A stretch of 64,000 nucleotides of DNA from Lancefieldella parvula DSM 20469. GTDB lineage: Bacteria > Actinomycetota > Coriobacteriia > Coriobacteriales > Atopobiaceae. A model generated the notes under the pieces. That model was not told where the DNA came from and did not search any database. It worked only from the letters and a program-made list of their open reading frames with translations. Shown piece by piece: positions 60,874 to 64,000 of this stretch. The position numbers and the translations under genes are program-made. The stretch spans positions 1,479,806 to 1,543,805 of the forward strand of contig NC_013203.1 in the NCBI RefSeq assembly GCF_000024225.1, written 5' to 3'. Each line of letters opens with the position of its first letter. Within the stretch, counting starts at the first letter, position 1.

Positions 60874-61632
60874 TTACGCTCTTCTTGCAACAAACGGATT
60901 TGTTTTAGCCATTCCGGGTTTTCTCGGAAGCTTAATTTTGCTTTTTGTTACTTTTTTATACAAAAGGATTTCTCTATGGCCAAAATCATTTGGTAATTCA
61001 AATGTTTCACGTGAAACATTTTCATATCCAAAAATTTTGGCAGCTTGAGAGGCGTCCTGAAGCTCTATCTCATCAACATTGGCCTTCATTACTATAAGGG
61101 TACCTTGAAAGGCTAAGAAAGGCTCTGCGTACTCCAAAAGAATATTTGTCTTTGCAACTGCTCTGAAAGTTACAAAATCAAACTTCTGCTTATAGGTATT
61201 TGGAATTTCTTCCGCACGAAGTTTTTCAGCTTTAACTTTTTCCTCAAGACCAATCTCATTAATCATTGACTGTACAGCATTGACCTTTTTACCAATAGAA
61301 TCAACCAGCAATGTTTTGTTATTACTCATAATTGCAAGAGGCAGTCCAGGAAAACCTCCGCCGGTACCAATATCAATATAATTTCGATTACAAGATATAA
61401 ATTCATCACAAACTTTGAGAGGTAACAAAGAATCAAGTATGTGAAGTATCAGTGCGTCATCAATTGAAGTGATTCTTGTAAGATTAAGCCTCTCATTGAT
61501 TTCAATAAGCAACTCAATATGTCCCAAAAGTTGTTTTCTTTGAAGCTCAGTTGAATCAATTCCATAGTTATGGAGAAGTTCATTAAGTACATTCTCTTTT
61601 GAATTGTATAAAGAATTCTCTAATTCAAACAT
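60874..61632 (-). CDS. rsmG: 16S rRNA G527 N7-methyltransferase
   Basis: This 252-residue SAM-dependent enzyme (GidB) methylates G527 of 16S rRNA. Motifs: NLTRITSIDDALILHILDSLLPL near residue 60, YIDIGTGGGFPGLPLAI (SAM-binding loop), LLVDSIGKKVNAVQSM and DFVTFRAVAKTNILLEYAEPFL. The ATG at 61632 follows CAGGAGAAGCA; the frame runs 15 codons further upstream. A perfect parS site is embedded in its coding sequence and is read there as NVSRETF. The C-terminal basic tail (SKIKLPRKPGMAKTNPFVARRA) is usual. Confidence 0.95.
   Translation of the reverse strand: MFELENSLYNSKENVLNELLHNYGIDSTELQRKQLLGHIELLIEINERLNLTRITSIDDALILHILDSLLPLKVCDEFISCNRNYIDIGTGGGFPGLPLAIMSNNKTLLVDSIGKKVNAVQSMINEIGLEEKVKAEKLRAEEIPNTYKQKFDFVTFRAVAKTNILLEYAEPFLAFQGTLIVMKANVDEIELQDASQAAKIFGYENVSRETFELPNDFGHREILLYKKVTKSKIKLPRKPGMAKTNPFVARRA
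61003..61018. other. parS centromere site 2 (inside rsmG)
   Basis: TGTTTCACGTGAAACA, a second perfect parS, lies inside the rsmG frame, 138 bases from site 1. Embedding of parS in rsmG coding sequence is also known in other bacteria. Confidence 0.96.
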
Positions 61633-61676
61633 TGCTTCTCCTGTGACAAAACTTCTTGTAACAAGAAGAATTGTCA

Positions 61677-61706
61677 CAAAAAAAGAGGAAGGCGTAAACC
61701 TTCCTC
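61677..61706 (-). terminator. Terminator after jag
   Basis: Perfect 8-bp stem GAGGAAGG / CCTTCCTC, 6-base loop, then eight T on the minus strand. It ends the rpmH-rnpA-yidD-yidC-jag transcript before rsmG. Confidence 0.93.
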
Positions 61707-61735
61707 ATCAAATCAGTAAAGCTTATTAAAGATTC

Positions 61736-62320
61736 TTAGCTATTGATAGCTGTAACCACAACACGTCGATATGGATCATCACCCTCAGAGTGAGTAGTAA
61801 CCTCAAGGTTATCTCTAAGTGCAATATGGATAATACGACGCTCATAGCCACTCATTGGAGCAAGAGAAACCTTACCGGTCTTTTTAGCGCGAGCAGCAGC
61901 AGAGAGCGCCATCTCTTGAAGCTTATTGCGACGACGGCTCTTATAGCTTTCAACATCAACAGACACTGGATAGTGAAAGTGAAGCTTAGCACTCATCAGA
62001 GAAGAAAGAACCATCTGAAGTGCCTCAAGCGTGTTGCCGTGACGACCAATAAGAATTGCAAGATCGCCACCAGTTACGTCAAGAATGAGCTCACCGTCTT
62101 CACCGTCATACTCATCAATTGCACAGCTATTCTCGCCAAAGAATGAGAGAAGCTCTCTCAGATAAAAGACAGCTGTATCAGCAATCTTATTCATCTCAAC
62201 ATCAGTAAGCTGAATTCCGGCTTCAAAATGCTCTCGAATTGAAGCAAACTCGTCTTGTGAATCAACGACAGGAGACTCATTAAGAGCGTTTGGCTCAGAA
62301 ACGAAAGTCTCATCCTCCAT
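61736..62320 (-). CDS. jag: Jag/KhpB-type RNA-binding protein
   Basis: This 194-residue protein has a KH domain (LILDVTGGDLAILIGRHGNTLEALQMVLSSLM, with GRHG near residue 88) followed by an R3H domain (RRRNKLQEMALSAAARAKKTGKVSLAPMSGYERRIIHIALRDNLEVTTHSEGDDPYRRVVV). The typical N-terminal Jag_N domain is replaced by a short acidic segment (about 1-35). It binds RNA with a partner KH protein and affects cell-wall growth in streptococci. The gene follows yidC as in many Gram-positive origins. Confidence 0.93.
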   Translation of the reverse strand: MEDETFVSEPNALNESPVVDSQDEFASIREHFEAGIQLTDVEMNKIADTAVFYLRELLSFFGENSCAIDEYDGEDGELILDVTGGDLAILIGRHGNTLEALQMVLSSLMSAKLHFHYPVSVDVESYKSRRRNKLQEMALSAAARAKKTGKVSLAPMSGYERRIIHIALRDNLEVTTHSEGDDPYRRVVVTAINS

Positions 62321-62404
62321 GTCGTCCTCCAGTCAGTATAAAAGTTTAACTATTAATGTATCGTAAAAATTTCGGTAAACAAAAGTTATTTTTACCCTCA
62401 GCTG

Positions 62405-63163
62405 TTAGGCCTTTTTATGAGGACGTGGCTTCTTCTCTTTTCTAACCACATCAACCTCAATTGGTTTATTAGCCATCTGAGCTTCAGCTTTGAGTTTCTC
62501 TCTTTCCATAATACGCTTGGTAATGAGCTGCTGCTGAGCAAGCTGCCAAACACCAGAAGTTACGTAGTAGAGAAGAACAGCTGCTGGCACAGTCCAACCA
62601 AACCAAAGCATCATGAGGGTCATTATACCGCCCATCATGTACTGCTGAGTACGCTGCTCACCAGAGCTTGTACGAGCATTTACTGCCATGGATAGAAAAG
62701 TCGTAAGACCAAACAGAAGAACAAAAATCATGTAAGGAATAGCGCTAACAAAGCCGTCAACAGTAAAAATGTCGGATGTTGTTCGTGCAATAGAAGGAAG
62801 AATGCCATAGAAACGAGAATCCACTGGAACCATTTTTGCAACCGTAAAGAGTGCAATAAAGATAGGAGACTGCAGAAGTAGTGGCAGACAACCACCAAGA
62901 GGGTTGAAATTAATTTCTGCGTAAAGTTTACGCATCTCTTCATTCTGCCTTACAGGATCATCGGCGTAACGCTCCTGGATTTCTTTAAGCTTTGGCTGAA
63001 CAACACTCATTCGAGCCATAGAGGCTGTCTGCTTGTTGGTCATTGGAACCAGAATGATACGGATGATGATGGTAAGCAGGATAACTGCCATACCCCAGTC
63101 TCCCGAGAATGATTGAAGTCCCGCTAAGACTGTGTATAGAAAGTTAACAATCCAATCCCACAT
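62405..63163 (-). CDS. yidC: Membrane protein insertase YidC
   Basis: This 252-residue insertase has the Gram-positive-type core: WGMAVILLTIIIRIILVPMTNKQTASMARM, with the conserved Arg in the first core helix near residue 35; then PKLKEIQERYADDPVRQNEEMRKLYAEINFNPLGGCLPLLLQSPIFIALFTVAKM and the C-terminal helices (MGGIMTLMMLWFGWTVPAAVLLYYVTSGVWQLAQQ). No lipoprotein signal is present, and the tail is basic (KEKKPRPHKKA). It inserts proteins with or without Sec. It lies between yidD and jag. Confidence 0.95.
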   Translation of the reverse strand: MWDWIVNFLYTVLAGLQSFSGDWGMAVILLTIIIRIILVPMTNKQTASMARMSVVQPKLKEIQERYADDPVRQNEEMRKLYAEINFNPLGGCLPLLLQSPIFIALFTVAKMVPVDSRFYGILPSIARTTSDIFTVDGFVSAIPYMIFVLLFGLTTFLSMAVNARTSSGEQRTQQYMMGGIMTLMMLWFGWTVPAAVLLYYVTSGVWQLAQQQLITKRIMEREKLKAEAQMANKPIEVDVVRKEKKPRPHKKA

Positions 63164-63183
63164 ATTTCCTCCGATACGTTCCT

Positions 63184-63420
63184 TTACGGAACGGGATCGT
63201 ATCCTCCCTTATGAAAAGGGTGACAGCGAACAATACGCTTAAAAGCAAGCCAGCTTCCCTTTTTAGCACCATACTTTTGTATGGCCTGAACTGCATATTC
63301 AGAACAAGTAGGTCTGTAAATACAGTGCGGCTTAAAAAGGGGAGAGATGTTTCTTTGATAGAAACGAATAACACTTAAGAACAAGTTTGCAAGAAAAGAT
63401 TTTTGTCTTTTCTCACTCAT
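63184..63420 (-). CDS. yidD: Membrane insertion factor YidD
   Basis: This 78-residue UPF0161 protein has the signature [40 protein letters not shown], with the conserved cysteines in [10 protein letters not shown], and the ending [14 protein letters not shown]. It is thought to assist YidC-dependent insertion. It overlaps the end of rnpA by four bases, so the two are coupled. It lies 20 bases before yidC. Confidence 0.95.
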   Translation of the reverse strand: MSEKRQKSFLANLFLSVIRFYQRNISPLFKPHCIYRPTCSEYAVQAIQKYGAKKGSWLAFKRIVRCHPFHKGGYDPVP

Positions 63421-63740
63421 TTGACCCCCGTCTTTCTTAATAGAGCATCCAAAGAAATACTTATATCAGCAGGATTAGTGCTGTGTGTATCTTTAGTCGC
63501 AAAGAGAATAATGCCGTATCCCTCAACAGGTAAACCGCTCTTTCGAGCTGCTTCGCGTAAAACGCGTTTACACCTGTTTCTAAATACGGCGTTACCTAAT
63601 CTTTTTGGAGCTACAAAGGCTACCTCGGAAGGATGTGCCTCAGTGGATGGTGCTACTCGTATACGAAGAACAGAACTTTGAGCTCTCTTCCCCGTAGAGA
63701 AGACCCTTTCAAACTCTGCGCGAGATTTAATGGTCTTCAC
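63417..63740 (-). CDS. rnpA: Ribonuclease P protein component
   Basis: This 107-residue basic protein assists RNase P RNA in 5' maturation of tRNAs. It opens [28 protein letters not shown] and has the family signature near [22 protein letters not shown] (RNRxKRxxRE). The start is a GTG at 63740, with GAGG nine bases upstream. It follows rpmH by 11 bases and overlaps yidD. Confidence 0.95.
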   Translation of the reverse strand: MKTIKSRAEFERVFSTGKRAQSSVLRIRVAPSTEAHPSEVAFVAPKRLGNAVFRNRCKRVLREAARKSGLPVEGYGIILFATKDTHSTNPADISISLDALLRKTGVK

Positions 63741-63751
63741 AGAAACATTCC

Positions 63752-63886
63752 TCAGACAGTGAGGCGCTTACGGCCCTTAAGGCGGCGGCGAGCGAGAACG
63801 GCACGGCCATTTTTAGTTGCCATACGTGCACGGAAACCGTGAGTAGTTGCACGCTTGCGCTTATTTGGCTGGTAGGTACGCTTCAT
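63752..63886 (-). CDS. rpmH: Ribosomal protein bL34
   Basis: This 44-residue gene encodes [20 protein letters not shown] at its start, then [23 protein letters not shown] and TV: the complete highly conserved bL34 sequence of the large ribosomal subunit. The ATG at 63886 follows GGGAGGAAATAGCT. It is the first gene of the rpmH-rnpA-yidD-yidC-jag operon. It lies next to dnaA/oriC in most bacteria, which places the origin just right of the window. Confidence 0.98.
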   Translation of the reverse strand: MKRTYQPNKRKRATTHGFRARMATKNGRAVLARRRLKGRKRLTV

Positions 63887-63933
63887 AGCTATTTCCTCCC
63901 GAACGGGTACAGTATCGATTAAAAAGCCTACAG

Positions 63934-63963
63934 ATTGTACTCGTGTTTATAGGTACGTGTCAA
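63934..63963 (-). promoter_or_regulatory. rpmH operon promoter
   Basis: On the minus strand: perfect TTGACA (63958-63963), 18-base spacer, TACAAT (63934-63939). Transcription would start near 63927, giving a leader of about 40 bases before rpmH. Confidence 0.8.
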
Positions 63964-64000
63964 ATTTTCTACGCAGTTACCTCAACTTTTTCTCTCTTTT

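Noticed and set aside
62321..64000. oriC within the window
   Set aside because: No cluster of DnaA boxes or AT-rich unwinding element was seen; dnaA and oriC should lie beyond the right edge.
1..64000. CRISPR arrays, prophage or intact insertion sequences
   Set aside because: No regularly spaced repeats, cas genes, transposase, integrase or phage structural genes were recognised.

Overview
The window looks like a chromosome segment from an Atopobiaceae member (Coriobacteriia, Actinomycetota), most likely Lancefieldella/Atopobium. This placement rests on recognition, not on a search. The reasons are moderate base composition with many AT-rich spacers, an actinobacterial FHA/PstP/RodA-PbpA/PknB cluster, pyruvate:ferredoxin oxidoreductase with several PTS systems (anaerobic fermentation), and GTG/TTG starts with strong Shine-Dalgarno sequences. 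The right end is the conserved replication-origin neighbourhood (rpmH-rnpA-yidD-yidC-jag, rsmG, parA-parB with two perfect parS sites), so oriC/dnaA should lie just beyond position 64000.

Layout. 1-4820: mannose-family PTS (EIIA, B, C and the start of D), glucose-6-phosphate isomerase and an unknown protein, all on the minus strand. 4948-6538: thioredoxin, a PAP2 phosphatase and a phosphodiesterase. 6591-9326: a queT/LytS-like/LytR-like operon. 9543-11715: a MurT/GatD pair whose GatD has lost both glutaminase residues. 11843-18095: PFOR, an unknown protein and purH. 18236-19803: GNAT acetyltransferase and gluQ. 19797-24606: a visibly more GC-rich block (5'-truncated histidine kinase, GntR regulator, trehalose PTS, trehalose-6-phosphate hydrolase) that starts exactly at the gluQ stop codon and ends near a tRNA-Ser gene; I read it as acquired. 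24996-27521: tRNAs, a small gene behind a LexA-like palindrome, serS, and a small membrane protein. 27655-37132: the Ser/Thr phosphorylation and cell-wall growth cluster, with a membrane kinase, FhaA, FhaB, PP2C, a single-chain SEDS glycosyltransferase + class B PBP fusion, and a PASTA kinase.

37133-46556: a repeat-bearing intergenic region, tRNAs, purC, a two-component system, a Tat-exported protein, purB and an M29 aminopeptidase. 46557-53521: Fur, a thioester-domain LPETA surface protein, a degenerate M28 membrane protein and two tandem WYL regulators. 53622-58828: exonuclease-DinG helicase, Ddl and RlmN. 58920-63886: the origin cluster.

How the genes work together. Two sugar-uptake PTS systems feed glycolysis (pgi) and PFOR. 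purH, purC and purB are dispersed purine genes. Cell-wall functions recur: GatD/MurT, SEDS-PBP, PknB, Ddl, PAP2 and the sortase substrate. The most unusual items are the catalytically stripped GatD with a diverged MurT, the SEDS-PBP fusion, the LexA-like palindromes, a three-copy 24-bp repeat at 37280-37409, and the truncated kinase coupled to gluQ.
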